Of a stretch of 64,000 bases of DNA, positions 42,308 through 51,608 are shown piece after piece. Both the position numbers and the translations under genes were made by a program. Numbering within the stretch: the first letter of the stretch is position 1; each line of letters begins with the position of its first letter. Source of the stretch: SMYC01 sp963578475 (GTDB lineage: Bacteria > Acidobacteriota > Vicinamibacteria > Marinacidobacterales > SMYC01); NCBI GenBank assembly GCA_963578475.1, contig CAUZCL010000008.1:62001-126000 (forward strand). The letters are read 5' to 3'. A model generated the notes under the pieces. The model saw nothing but the letters and a program-made list of their open reading frames with translations. It was not told where the DNA came from and made no database searches.

Positions 42308-42946
42308 ATGATCGCGCGAATCTGGCAAGGCGAACCAAAGGCGTCAAGATGCCCAACGTCTACACGAACGTCCTCATCCGTCGGTGGACGGCCTTCACGA
42401 ACCTGGACATCTCAGGGGCGAGCGCTCCGGGGATGTACCACACCGGGGTTCGGCTTGGCCAGTCTGTGCAGTTCGGTGACTACCAACCCTCCACATCCCC
42501 TGACGACCCAATGATTTTGCACATGTCCAGGGTGCCTTGCGCTCCGGGACGCCCAAAGAAGGAGCAGCATCGTATCGGGCGCGGATCTGTTGGCCACGAC
42601 CTTCGAGACCTTCGAGCGCAACATCCGGGACCAACTCGGTCGAACCCTAGAGGGCGGGGGTTTCGACCCGGCCCGGGACATCGAAGCGATCACGGTGAAT
42701 CGCTGGCCGCACGGCTATGCCTATAGCTACGACACTTTGAACGATCCGATCGAGTGGGCGCTATTCGCCCCCGACGATCGGCCCTGTGTGATCGGGAGGC
42801 GTCGATTCGGTCGGATTTCCATCGCGAACTCCGATGCCGCCGCCTCGACGCACACGGACTCGGCCATCGACGAGGCGCATCGAGCGGCCCGGGAGCAGCT
42901 AGCCGTTCGAAGCCGGGCCCGGCGCAGGACCTCCAGTAACGGATAG
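42308..42946 (+). pseudogene. chimeric remnant: ABM-domain start fused to the C-terminal part of a spermidine-dehydrogenase-like flavoprotein
   Basis: A good AAGGAGG and ATG 42308 start MIARIWQGEPKA, the usual beginning of antibiotic-biosynthesis-monooxygenase (ABM) proteins, but homology stops after 12 residues. The following frame (from about 42349) reads VYTNVLIRRWTAFTNLDISG and QFGDYQPSTSPDDPMILHM, and after a frameshift near 42580 ARDIEAITVNRWPHGYAYSY, RRRFGRISIANSDAAAS and AIDEAHRAAREQL. These are C-terminal segments of spermidine-dehydrogenase-type FAD amine oxidoreductases; the FAD-binding N-terminal half is missing. Two unrelated genes were joined by deletion. Confidence 0.65.
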
Positions 42947-43006
42947 GAAATTCAGTCGTTACGATAGCCCTGCATGCACAACGCTGTGGAGCTAGGGTGG
43001 CGCCAT

Positions 43007-43237
43007 TCAGAATCTGTTGCTGAACATCAACGCCGGCATCAACTTCGACAATCCCCCATTTCGAATAATTATGCCGCTGTTACGACGGCGGGTATCGCTC
43101 ACGCCGTCGAATAACCAGCCGCCCCGAATGATAAGGACACCCTCTTTCGGCTCAGCCCATTGCGCTAGCGACGCGACGGGAACCATGACGATTAGAATCT
43201 TGATTGCGAGCGTTAGCGCCAGTCGCCAACCGTTCAT
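43007..43237 (-). pseudogene. N-terminal fragment of an exported amidohydrolase
   Basis: From ATG 43237: a signal peptide (RLALTLAIKILIVMVPVASL) and then EGVLIIRGGWLFDGVSDTRR and NSGIIIRNG, the first beta-sandwich strands of an amidohydrolase. After about 62 residues homology ends and a stop follows at 43007. The HxH metal motif and the whole barrel are missing. I see no matching downstream piece in the window. Confidence 0.65.
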
Positions 43238-43293
43238 GTTTACTCCATTCCGTCTGTTATCCGGTGAAAATGTCATTCATGCGATAGTTCCCC

Positions 43294-45168
43294 TCAGCCT
43301 CGCCCGATCCTTCCGTGAGCCCGTACCAGCTCGAGGATGTCGTCTCCGAATCGCGCGACCTTCGCCGGCCCGAGCCCGGGGATACGCTCTAGCTCCGCGA
43401 GGCTCTGGGGCTCCGTTCTCTCGATCTCGAGCATCACTTTGCGCTGAAACACCATGTAGATTTTCCACTGGAGCGCTTTCGCCTTGCGGCGGCGGTAGTT
43501 GTCGAGAGCGCGCGCGACCGAGCCGCCGTAGCGTGAAGTTCGGCGCCGCGGCGCCGCCGCGCTCGTCTCCCAACCTGCGCTGCGAATCGATTTGCCCGGA
43601 ATCCACACCGTCGGGTATTTACGCCCGGTGCGCTTCAAACTCCCGTCGTCGAGCAGCTCGCCGACCGCTGCCACGATATCGGCTTCACTGTACTGCACTA
43701 GAGAGCCGTATTCCGGAAGTGTCAAAAGGCCCCCGCGCGCGAGCGATTTCGCGCGACTGCCTCGGAGAGCCCTCGCGAGGTTGGTCTTGCCAACCGGTCG
43801 CCGAAGCCGGCCGACGGCTGCAAGGATGACCTTTTTCGCTTCAGGTGCGAGCCTTCGTACTGGGTCGGGATTCGTTTCGGCTGCTCTTTGCGCCTCTCGG
43901 ACGGCGTCGGAATCCATGCACACATCGCACCGGCCGCAAGCCGGCTCTTCGCTCAGAGGGCTCGAGGTGAAGTGAGCGACGAGAGCCTGGTGCCTGCACC
44001 GAACGGAGGTTGCATAGCGCTCTATCGCTTCGAGAGCGTTTTCTCTGCGCGCCTCGAGCACCGCGTTTCGCGAGCTGTTCTGAGCCAGGCGACGTTGGGT
44101 CATCAGGTCGCCGGCCCCGAAATAGAGCACGCAGCGGGCCGGCTCTCCGTCCCGACCGGCGCGCCCTGCTTCTTGGTAGTACGCCTCGACACTGCCAGGT
44201 GTCTGGAAGTGAACGATCAGACGAATGTCGGGCACGTCCACGCCCATGCCGAAGGCGTTCGTCGCGACGAGTACTCGTGTTCGGCCGACGTCGAAGGCAC
44301 GCTGAGCGCGTTCGCGCGCAAGCTTCGTCCGGCCGGCGTGGTAGTAGCCGACGGCGAAGCCTTCCGACCGAAGCGTCTTCGCTACAGACTCGACAGTCTT
44401 GCGCGTGCTGCAATAGACGATCCCGCGACCGGCGCCGCGGCTCGGTCGCAGCCCGCTCGAGTCGAGTTCTCTGCGTAGCTCCTCTAGACGCACCTTTTGC
44501 GTCCTGGCTCGCAGGACCGCGAACTGTAGGTTCGGCCGAGCGAAGCCCGAGCGAACCGGAACAGGGCTACGAAGCTCGAGCAGCGTCTCGATCTCCGCGA
44601 CCACCGCTTGGGTTGCGGTCGCGGTCAACGCGAGCGCCGGGCAGTCGAACTGCTCGCGGAGCTCACCGAGCCGCAAATAATCCGGACGGAAGTCGTGACC
44701 CCATTGGCTCACGCAGTGCGCTTCGTCGATAGCAAGAAGCGCCACCCTCGCTCGCTGCAGCGTTCTTCGAAAATTAGGGGAAGCGCTGCGCTCGGGGGAG
44801 ACGTAGAGTAGATCGAGCTCCCCGCGCTCAAACGCTTCGATCGAAGCGCGTTGATGCGAGAATGCTTGATGGCTATGAAGGGCGGCAGCGTGGACGCCGT
44901 GACCCTCGAGCGCTGCCACCTGGTCGTTCATGAGTGCTATCAGAGGGGAGACGACCAGCGTGGTTCCGGCTTGACGACGACGAAAGACGAGCGCAGGGAC
45001 CTGGTAGCAGAGCGACTTTCCTGAGCCGGTAGGGAGCAGCACGACCGCATCGCGTCCCGAAAGCACGGCGGCCAGCGCGTCTGCCTGCCCTGGCCGAAAA
45101 TCAGGATAGCCAAAGACCTCCGCAAGAACTTCACGAGCCTCGCCTCCTGGTCCTGTTGGCTGTAACAT
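43294..45168 (-). CDS. recQ: ATP-dependent DNA helicase RecQ
   Basis: A 624-residue 3'-5' helicase acting in recombination and fork repair. ATG 45168 follows GGGAGAGG; TTG 45189 would overlap the amidase. Domains in order: helicase core with VVLLPTGSGKSLCYQVPAL near residue 45, VVSPLIALMNDQVAAL, LAIDEAHCVSQWGHDFRPDY near 150, ALTATATQAV and FHFQTPG/YYQEAGRAGRDGEPA; a zinc-binding region with RCRHQAL then CGRCDVC; a winged-helix region; and a C-terminal HRDC domain (VMLEIERTEPQSLAELERIP). Complete and in frame, unlike many neighbours. Confidence 0.93.
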   Translation of the reverse strand: MLQPTGPGGEAREVLAEVFGYPDFRPGQADALAAVLSGRDAVVLLPTGSGKSLCYQVPALVFRRRQAGTTLVVSPLIALMNDQVAALEGHGVHAAALHSHQAFSHQRASIEAFERGELDLLYVSPERSASPNFRRTLQRARVALLAIDEAHCVSQWGHDFRPDYLRLGELREQFDCPALALTATATQAVVAEIETLLELRSPVPVRSGFARPNLQFAVLRARTQKVRLEELRRELDSSGLRPSRGAGRGIVYCSTRKTVESVAKTLRSEGFAVGYYHAGRTKLARERAQRAFDVGRTRVLVATNAFGMGVDVPDIRLIVHFQTPGSVEAYYQEAGRAGRDGEPARCVLYFGAGDLMTQRRLAQNSSRNAVLEARRENALEAIERYATSVRCRHQALVAHFTSSPLSEEPACGRCDVCMDSDAVREAQRAAETNPDPVRRLAPEAKKVILAAVGRLRRPVGKTNLARALRGSRAKSLARGGLLTLPEYGSLVQYSEADIVAAVGELLDDGSLKRTGRKYPTVWIPGKSIRSAGWETSAAAPRRRTSRYGGSVARALDNYRRRKAKALQWKIYMVFQRKVMLEIERTEPQSLAELERIPGLGPAKVARFGDDILELVRAHGRIGRG

Positions 45169-45185
45169 CCGCGCCTCTCCCACTA

Positions 45186-46796
45186 TCAAGGGTCGATGCT
45201 CTCTTCAGGGAGTGGCGGAGTATAGGGCGGCACACGGCGTGCTCGAGTCAGTTGTTCGAAGGCGTAGCCGAGCGCGAACAGGCGCGGCTCACTGAAAGCC
45301 ACACCGAGAAACGAGATCGATACCGGCAGCCCGCCAGACGTAAAACCGGCAGGGACGACCAGGTCAGGGAAGCCGGCCAGACTGGCCAGGTTGGTTGGCG
45401 TCGAGCCCATGGTCGCGTTCAATGCGCTGCCGCCGACCAGGTCCCGCGGCGGGTCCGCGTCGAGGCGAGTAGCCCGCGTGGGCGCCGTGGGATAGACAAT
45501 CGCATCGAGGTTTTGGGTCGCGAAGACGCCTGCGAGCACGTCTCGCAATAAAGGAAGTCCATCGTCGCGGACCGCGAGATAGTCGTAATCCTCGAGCGCG
45601 CCACTCTCCGATTCACGTTTGAGCACGTGACCGCGCGAGGCATTGGGAAAGAACCCCTCCGGAGACGGTGCGGTCAATGCGCGCGTCCTTTCCAAGAGTT
45701 CGGCGACGGTCTTGGGGTATTCGGGAGCCAGAGTGGCCAAATAGTCCCCCATTCGCGCCTTGAACTCGCGGGCCCGGAGCGTCCAGTAGAGGTCCACCCG
45801 CGCACGGAGAAACCACTCCGGTACTTCGACATCGATGATGGTGACGCCTGCCGCGCGCATCTTCTCGATGGACGCTTCCATGACCCAGTCGACGTCTCCG
45901 TCCTGTCCAAAGAATTGACGAGCCACGCCGACGCGCGCGCCATTCAGTGCGTCGGCGTCGAGGTACTTCGTATAGTCGGTCTCGAACTTGCCTTCGCTGG
46001 CTTGCGTCGTGGGGTCTGCGGCATCGCTGCCGGTGAGAACACCGAGTGCGATCGCGACGTCTTCGACGGTGCGCGCCATCGGGCCCGGCATGTCGAAGGT
46101 CGATGACAGCGGAATGATACCGTCCCGGCTCAGAAGCCCCTGCGTCGGCCGGATCCCGGCGATCCCGTTGGCTGATGTCGGGAGTCTGATCGAGCCGCCT
46201 GTATCCGTTCCGAGCCCCATCGGAACGTAACCCGCGGCGACGGCGACAGCGGTTCCTTGCGAGGAGCCGGATGGGGAGCGATTCGAATCGTACGGGTTGT
46301 GGGTGACGCCTCCTAAAGAGCTCCCCGCATCTCCCGAGGCCAGCTCACTCATGTTGGTTTTTGCGAGGATGATCGCACCCGCGTCGCGAAGCTTCTTGAC
46401 CAGGAATGCGTCGTCCGGAGGGAACGAACCTGCTAGAACGAAAGAGCCGCCGGTGGTCGGCATGTCGGACGTATCGAAATTGTCCTTCAGAACGACCCGG
46501 ATACCGTGAAGGGGAGAGCGTGGCCCGCGGCTCCTCCGCTCCGCATCGAGAGCACGCGCCCTCTCGAGCGCTTTCGGGTTCAGCGTGAGAACTGCGTTCA
46601 GCTTGGGACCGACGTTGTCGAAGGCTTTGATACGCGCAAGCGACAGCTCAACGAGTCGTTCCGACGTGAGCTCGCCGGTCTCGAAGGCGGCGTTGATCTC
46701 TGCGATGGAGAGCTTGGCAAGCTCGAGTGCCGTGACGGGCACGGAGCTGAAGCCAGCAAACCACAGGGCGGCAAGGCAGAATGACGAGCGCTTCAT
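45186..46796 (-). CDS. exported amidase signature family protein (second copy)
   Basis: A 536-residue amidase with signal peptide (SSFCLAALWFAGFSSVPVTA). Catalytic set: Lys in RVVLKDNFDTSDMPTTGGS near residue 103, cis-Ser in SPSGSSQGTAVAVAA near 177 and nucleophile Ser in GLGTDTGGSIRLPTSANG near 202, the canonical GG form. Organisation and length match the amidase at 4247-5803, but the active-site loop differs. ATG 46796 is preferred over GTG 46802. Its stop lies just upstream of recQ. Substrate unknown. Confidence 0.88.
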   Translation of the reverse strand: MKRSSFCLAALWFAGFSSVPVTALELAKLSIAEINAAFETGELTSERLVELSLARIKAFDNVGPKLNAVLTLNPKALERARALDAERRSRGPRSPLHGIRVVLKDNFDTSDMPTTGGSFVLAGSFPPDDAFLVKKLRDAGAIILAKTNMSELASGDAGSSLGGVTHNPYDSNRSPSGSSQGTAVAVAAGYVPMGLGTDTGGSIRLPTSANGIAGIRPTQGLLSRDGIIPLSSTFDMPGPMARTVEDVAIALGVLTGSDAADPTTQASEGKFETDYTKYLDADALNGARVGVARQFFGQDGDVDWVMEASIEKMRAAGVTIIDVEVPEWFLRARVDLYWTLRAREFKARMGDYLATLAPEYPKTVAELLERTRALTAPSPEGFFPNASRGHVLKRESESGALEDYDYLAVRDDGLPLLRDVLAGVFATQNLDAIVYPTAPTRATRLDADPPRDLVGGSALNATMGSTPTNLASLAGFPDLVVPAGFTSGGLPVSISFLGVAFSEPRLFALGYAFEQLTRARRVPPYTPPLPEESIDP

Positions 46797-46865
46797 GTGC
46801 ACGGACCTCGACGTTGAGTCTACTCCACGACGCCCGCCCGCGGAGGTTCGCGCAACTCTGGGACG

Positions 46866-48093
46866 CTACGATCGCGGCAGGCGCGGCACCGTAACAGGGC
46901 TGGCTGCCTCCACCTGACTCCAGATCCGCCGCCCAACCTTGTCGGTTTCGGCAATGAGGCCGGGCTCATCGACCGTGAGAATCTTACGATCGCGCATGAT
47001 GAACTGGCCATCGACGAGGACGGACTCAACGTCCGAAGCTTGACCGTTATTGATCCACGCGGAGAGGATGCGCCCTGCCGGGACGAGGTGAGCGCGCTGT
47101 GTGTCCAGGACAATGAGGTCTGCCTTCTTACCCACTTCGAGCGAGCCGAGGAGCGCTTCCTGCCGCACGGCTCGCGCCCCCCCTTGCACGGTGTCTGCGA
47201 GCATGTCTTCTGGCTGAGGCTGGCTGCCGGGGGTCGCATCGTCGCGCTGGATACGTTCCGTCACCAGGGCGATCCGCATCGTCTCCAGCATGTCGCTGGT
47301 ATTGTTGTCGGTGCCTTGAGCGATGGGGCAGCCCGCTGCTCGCAGGGCGGAGATGGGCGGGATGACCCCTCGGTTCGCTGCCATGTGAGCCTGATGTGAA
47401 TGATCGTGCCGGAGCGGCCAAGCAACGCGATCTCGGAATCGTTGACGTAGCGACAGTGCGCCGCAAACAGCCGGGGGCCGAGGAAGTCGTGCTTGGCGAG
47501 ATACTCCGAAGGGCGAAGGCCATGGTGGCGCAGCATGTACTCCACCTCCCAGGTACTCTGGGCGAGGTGGATCGTGTATCCGAGATCGTTCTTCTCCGCA
47601 AAGTCGCGGATGGCGTGCAGGAGCTCAGGCGATGAGTCCTCGGCGAGCGCCGTCGTGGGGAACACGCTGATGCGTCCCTGCCTCGCGCCATGCCAAGACA
47701 CGAACAGGTCATGGGCGCTCTCTAAGCCCTCGTCTCGCAGCCTAGCCGAGAATCTGGGCGCTTCACTGCGGGCGAGGCTCTCTGCGGACAAAGGACCAGC
47801 TCCGTTCTCGATGTCGCGGACGGACTCCGCGAACACCCAGCGCAGCCCTGTCTCCACCAGCGCTGCGGCCGAGCTGCCGATGCCTCCGTGTACTCCACAA
47901 CCGTGGTGACCCCGCCCCGTATGGATTCCAGAGCACCCACAACCGCCATCAGCGTGGACTCCTCTTCGGAAAGGAGACTTCTAGGCCGGATGGCCAGGCG
48001 ATAGCTGTTGGGGAATCCGAAGTCCTCGTCCCCGCCCAGTCCACTCTCGAGATCGATGGATATGGCGCTACTTACGGGGTAAGGCGCTCATCT
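46866..48093 (-). pseudogene. amidohydrolase (ATZ/TRZ-like), 5'-truncated with two frameshifts
   Basis: Reading leftward, recognisable sequence begins about 48093 without a start (ISIDLESGLGGDEDFGFPNS, LAVVGALESIRGGVTTVVEY). It shifts frame near 47885 into METGLRWVFAESVRDIENG and GYTIHLAQSTWEVEYMLRHH, shifts again near 47395 into MAANRGVIPPISALRAAGCP and IAQGTDNNTSDMLETMRIAL, and ends VGKKADLIVLDTQRAHLVPA to the stop at 46866. The metal-ligand HxH at the N-terminus is lost. The pattern is of an ATZ/TRZ-type amidohydrolase, a third amidohydrolase relic or gene in this region. Confidence 0.8.
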
Positions 48094-48190
48094 GCACTGG
48101 CAACCTCGCAGCCTGACCGAGGCACGGTTACGCCTATTCGACTGGAGTTATTGTTCGCGGGCCCTTAGTCGCGAGCGCTTTCACACTTGC

Positions 48191-50566
48191 CTATACGCCT
48201 GCGGCCTCGAGCTCCGCGAGCACGCGTTCGTCTCGGAACGGAACCCGGCGAAGACGCACCCCCGTCGCGTCGTAGATGGCGTTGGCGACCGCCGCAATCA
48301 GCGGTTTGCATACCGCTTCGCCCGCTCCGTAGGGCGGCAGATCGGGCCGGTCTGGATTAGGATCCCCGTTGACCAGGACGACATCGATAACGGCCGGCGT
48401 GTCGGCATGAGTGAGGCTTGGATGAGAACGCCAATCCACACTCGTGACCTTTTCGGTGTCGAAGCGCACCTCCTCGTGGAGCGCGCGGCTTAGCGAGTGG
48501 AGCATCCCACCCTCGATCGTGCCGAGCAGCGCTTCGGGGTTGATGACCAGGCCGCAGTCATGCGCGCAGACAAGCCGCTTGACCCAGACGTGACCGGTTT
48601 TGCGATTCACTTCGACCTCGGCAATCTCCGCAACCACTGTCTGGCTGCGGTACGAGTACGCCATACCGCGCCCCGTCAAGATGGTTTCGTCGCCGCGTGG
48701 TTTCGGCGAGACGCGGGTTTCCCAGCCATAGGCATCCGCGGCCGCGCGAATGACCGCGATCGAGCGCGCGCGTCTGAACCCGCTATCATCGTCGGTGCTG
48801 GCGGTGAGCAGCTTCAGTCGAAAGGCGACCGGATCGGCCTGCGCCGCCGCCGCAAGCTCGTCCATGAACGATTCGGAGGCGAAGGTCACCTGCGGTCCGT
48901 TCGGATCTCGAAGGTTCCCGGTTCGGAGCGGCGTTTCCCAGACCTCGGGAAGGCGCACGACCTTGCCCGTCACGCGCCGGTTCGGGATCGCGTACAGGTC
49001 CGTGGGTGTGGTCGCCCGGCCGGCGCTCGGCGTCTCTTTCCGCGCCCCCATGAGTTGTGCGACCAGAACTGTCTCGGCCTCGTTGTACCCGACGTGGTTG
49101 TAGTCGGCGCTCTGAGCCGTGTAATCGAACGCAACGACATTTCCCTCGGCGTCCAACCCACCACGTAAAGTGAACGTATAGGGCGGGCCCTTCGTGTCCC
49201 ACGCAGTTTCTTCCTCCCGCATCCACTGCACGCGAACCGGCCTGCCGATCTCTTTCGCGAGAAACGCTGCCTCGAAGCCGGCATCGTCCGCGGCCGAGCG
49301 TCCGTAGGCCTGAGGGCCCTCTAACCATACCACGCGCACTTGATCGTTTGGCATCCCGAGAAACTTGGCAACCCCGCGCCGCATGCCGTAGGATTTCATG
49401 TCGTTGGAGTAAATCGTCATCTGACCGCCAGACGGGTCGGCCAGAGCATGGGCTGGACCGAAAGCCGTGTGCCCTTGGAAAGGGAAGTCGTACTCGGCTT
49501 CGACAACCGTCGCCGCGCTCTCGAGCGCCGCCTGCGGATCTCCCACCACATCCGGATCCCAGCTCGACGTGGGCGTTGCGTCGCGCATATAGGCGTACAG
49601 CTCGTCGGATGTCGGGAACGGCGCAGCCGCCGGCTTCTCCCAATCCACTTTGAGTTTTCTGGAGGCGTCGATCGCCTGCTCTTCTCGCTCGCAGACCACC
49701 GCCACATAGTTCCCTTTGCTGACCACTCGGATGAACCCTGGGAGATCCTTGACGGAAGACGCGTCGATGCCGATGAGCTTCGCGCCGACAACAGACGGCC
49801 GGACGTTGCGAGCATGCACCATCCCGGGAAGCTTGACATCCACCGCCCATGTCAGCGACCCGTCCACCTTGGGTGGAATGTCGTAGCGCTCTAGAGACTG
49901 GCCGACGTTCCGGAGCTCTTGCACCGGCTTGACCGCGGCTGTGCCGGTAGTTTCGTTGACGTTTTCCCCCGTCAGCGTGACATGGAACTGCTTCGCATCG
50001 ATCAACTCCGCGTAGGTGAGTTTCTTCGAGGGGTCCGACTTCAGCGTGATTACCGCGTCGCTGACGTTTAGCTGCGCGACCGGCACGCCGAACCGCTTGG
50101 AGGCCAGCTCCAGCAAGACGCGTCTGGCCTCGGCGGCCACCCTTCGCATCGGCCAACCATCTCTCTGTATCGCATCGGAACCGCCGGATCCGCCCTGGTC
50201 CGGAGTGACGTCGGTGCTGCCCATGATGACGTCGGTGTCCTCGTAGGCGATATCCAGCTCGTCGGACATCATCTGCCGAAACGCCGTTCCCGTCCCTTGG
50301 CCGCAATCTGTCTTACCGACGAAAAAGGTCGCGGTGTTGTTCTCATGAATCGCGATCCACGTATCGAGCTCCCTGAAGTCGGGCTCGGGATAGGGGCCGG
50401 CTGTCGGTTCACCTTGCGCCGCGACAGTAAACGAGAGGGCAGGAGAGACGGCCGCCGCGCCGAAGCTCACCACAAAGACACCTGACGTCTTGAGGAAATT
50501 CCTACGAGAGCTCCGCTGCTCCAGCACGTCCTCGATCCTCTTCGGGATAGTCGTGAAGGTTGTCAT
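48191..50566 (-). CDS. molybdopterin-dependent hydroxylase large subunit (xanthine dehydrogenase / isoquinoline oxidoreductase beta type)
   Basis: A 791-residue molybdenum-cofactor subunit. Tat leader SRRNFLKTSGVFVVSFGAAA shows export, as in the IorB and aldehyde-oxidase-like periplasmic group. Motifs include FVGKTDCGQGTGTAFRQMM, SLERYDIPPKVDGSLTWAVD, RPVRVQWMREEETAWDTKG, VKRLVCAHDCGLVINPEALL, TIEGGMLHSLSRALHEEV and the active-site Glu in PPYGAGEAVCKPLIAAVANA near residue 757. It hydroxylates an aromatic or aldehyde substrate with water as oxygen source. The [2Fe-2S] partner overlaps upstream by 4 bp. No FAD subunit is present, as expected for two-subunit enzymes. Confidence 0.88.
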   Translation of the reverse strand: MTTFTTIPKRIEDVLEQRSSRRNFLKTSGVFVVSFGAAAVSPALSFTVAAQGEPTAGPYPEPDFRELDTWIAIHENNTATFFVGKTDCGQGTGTAFRQMMSDELDIAYEDTDVIMGSTDVTPDQGGSGGSDAIQRDGWPMRRVAAEARRVLLELASKRFGVPVAQLNVSDAVITLKSDPSKKLTYAELIDAKQFHVTLTGENVNETTGTAAVKPVQELRNVGQSLERYDIPPKVDGSLTWAVDVKLPGMVHARNVRPSVVGAKLIGIDASSVKDLPGFIRVVSKGNYVAVVCEREEQAIDASRKLKVDWEKPAAAPFPTSDELYAYMRDATPTSSWDPDVVGDPQAALESAATVVEAEYDFPFQGHTAFGPAHALADPSGGQMTIYSNDMKSYGMRRGVAKFLGMPNDQVRVVWLEGPQAYGRSAADDAGFEAAFLAKEIGRPVRVQWMREEETAWDTKGPPYTFTLRGGLDAEGNVVAFDYTAQSADYNHVGYNEAETVLVAQLMGARKETPSAGRATTPTDLYAIPNRRVTGKVVRLPEVWETPLRTGNLRDPNGPQVTFASESFMDELAAAAQADPVAFRLKLLTASTDDDSGFRRARSIAVIRAAADAYGWETRVSPKPRGDETILTGRGMAYSYRSQTVVAEIAEVEVNRKTGHVWVKRLVCAHDCGLVINPEALLGTIEGGMLHSLSRALHEEVRFDTEKVTSVDWRSHPSLTHADTPAVIDVVLVNGDPNPDRPDLPPYGAGEAVCKPLIAAVANAIYDATGVRLRRVPFRDERVLAELEAAGV

Positions 50567-51063
50567 GAGCCCACCACCTTCCTGCCGGACTTGGCATCAG
50601 CGGCCGACGATCCTCCCGCGGCACGTTTGACCGCCGCCTGGATCCGGTAATAGGTCATACACCGGCACAACGCTCTAGCCATACCCTCACGGATTTCGGC
50701 GTCGGTCGGATTCGGATTTCGGTCCAGAAGCGCCTTGGCCGTCATGATCTGTCCGTTCTGGCAGAAGCCGCATTGAGGAACCTGCTCGTCGATCCAGGCT
50801 TGCTGCACCGGGTGCAGCGTGCCGTCTTTGGCAAGTCCTTCGAGCGTGGTTATCTCCCCTTTGACTCGCGACGTCGGCGTGACACACGATCGCGTCGCCA
50901 CACCGTTGATGATGACCGTGCACGCCCCGCACTGGCCGAGTCCGCAACCAAACCGCGGGCCTCGCAAGCCGAGATCGTTTCGCAGGACGTAGAGCAGTCG
51001 AGTCGAAGGGTCGATATCCACGGTGTGTGTGGTGCCGTTCACATTCAAAGTCACGTTGCTCAT
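50563..51063 (-). CDS. (2Fe-2S)-binding subunit of the molybdenum hydroxylase
   Basis: A 166-residue protein with two [2Fe-2S] clusters that passes electrons from the molybdenum subunit. N-terminal plant-ferredoxin cluster: FGCGLGQCGACTVIINGVAT with RSC. C-terminal cluster: PQCGFCQNGQIMTAKALL and MARALCRCMTYYRIQAAV. The start overlaps the next gene as ATGA, so the two subunits are translated together. No leader peptide: it would be carried out by the Tat leader of the large subunit. Confidence 0.93.
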   Translation of the reverse strand: MSNVTLNVNGTTHTVDIDPSTRLLYVLRNDLGLRGPRFGCGLGQCGACTVIINGVATRSCVTPTSRVKGEITTLEGLAKDGTLHPVQQAWIDEQVPQCGFCQNGQIMTAKALLDRNPNPTDAEIREGMARALCRCMTYYRIQAAVKRAAGGSSAADAKSGRKVVGS

Positions 51064-51608
51064 CGTCCTTGCTCCTTAGACATCGGATGGATGGGTCGAA
51101 GTGGGTACGATCTTGCTGCCGGTCTGTCCAAGGGCTCGCAGCAGTTCATCGGATCGTATCGCCTCCAGTGAGACAGCTGGCTCGCAACGGCCGCGCCAAC
51201 GCGCAACGACTGTACCGGATCGCCACCTGTTCGACAACCGAAACCGATAGGTCTGAGCCTCGGCCGCGCCTCAGCGGCACCTGGCCCACAAAATCGCGGC
51301 CAGCAACCTTCTCGATCATGGTCCCACCCGTGCGGCAAGTTCCGCGATCAATGATTCCCAAAACCGAGAAAAAAAACGCGTAGCAGCATACCGCTCTCTC
51401 GATCGTTCTCAACGCTGGAGCGAACCACGTGACAACGGGGTGGATCGCGTGAGTCATCACTGTTGCGCTCACCCCACTCCTACGGTATACGTGTCCAGCC
51501 TCGAGATCTTGAAGTACCCCATGATCTTTGTTGTCCAGCTTCTCTTGGCCCAGATGACGCCAGCCATGCGCTTCTAAGAGACGAAAGTCGTACATCGTAG
51601 ACAAACAG
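51064..51608. other. 545-bp intergenic region without recognisable gene
   Basis: This gap separates divergent genes and should hold both promoters. Short frames exist on both strands, but none matches a family I know or shows the expected codon bias. A hydrophobic stretch on the plus strand (about 51520-51580, LKYPMIFVVQLLLAQM) ends in a stop and may be the tail of a lost membrane gene. I see no repeat or RNA. Confidence 0.4.

Noticed and set aside
51146..51604. 152-codon minus-strand frame in the gap before the amidohydrolase gene
   Set aside because: No recognisable motif, no clear ribosome site, and composition unlike neighbouring genes.
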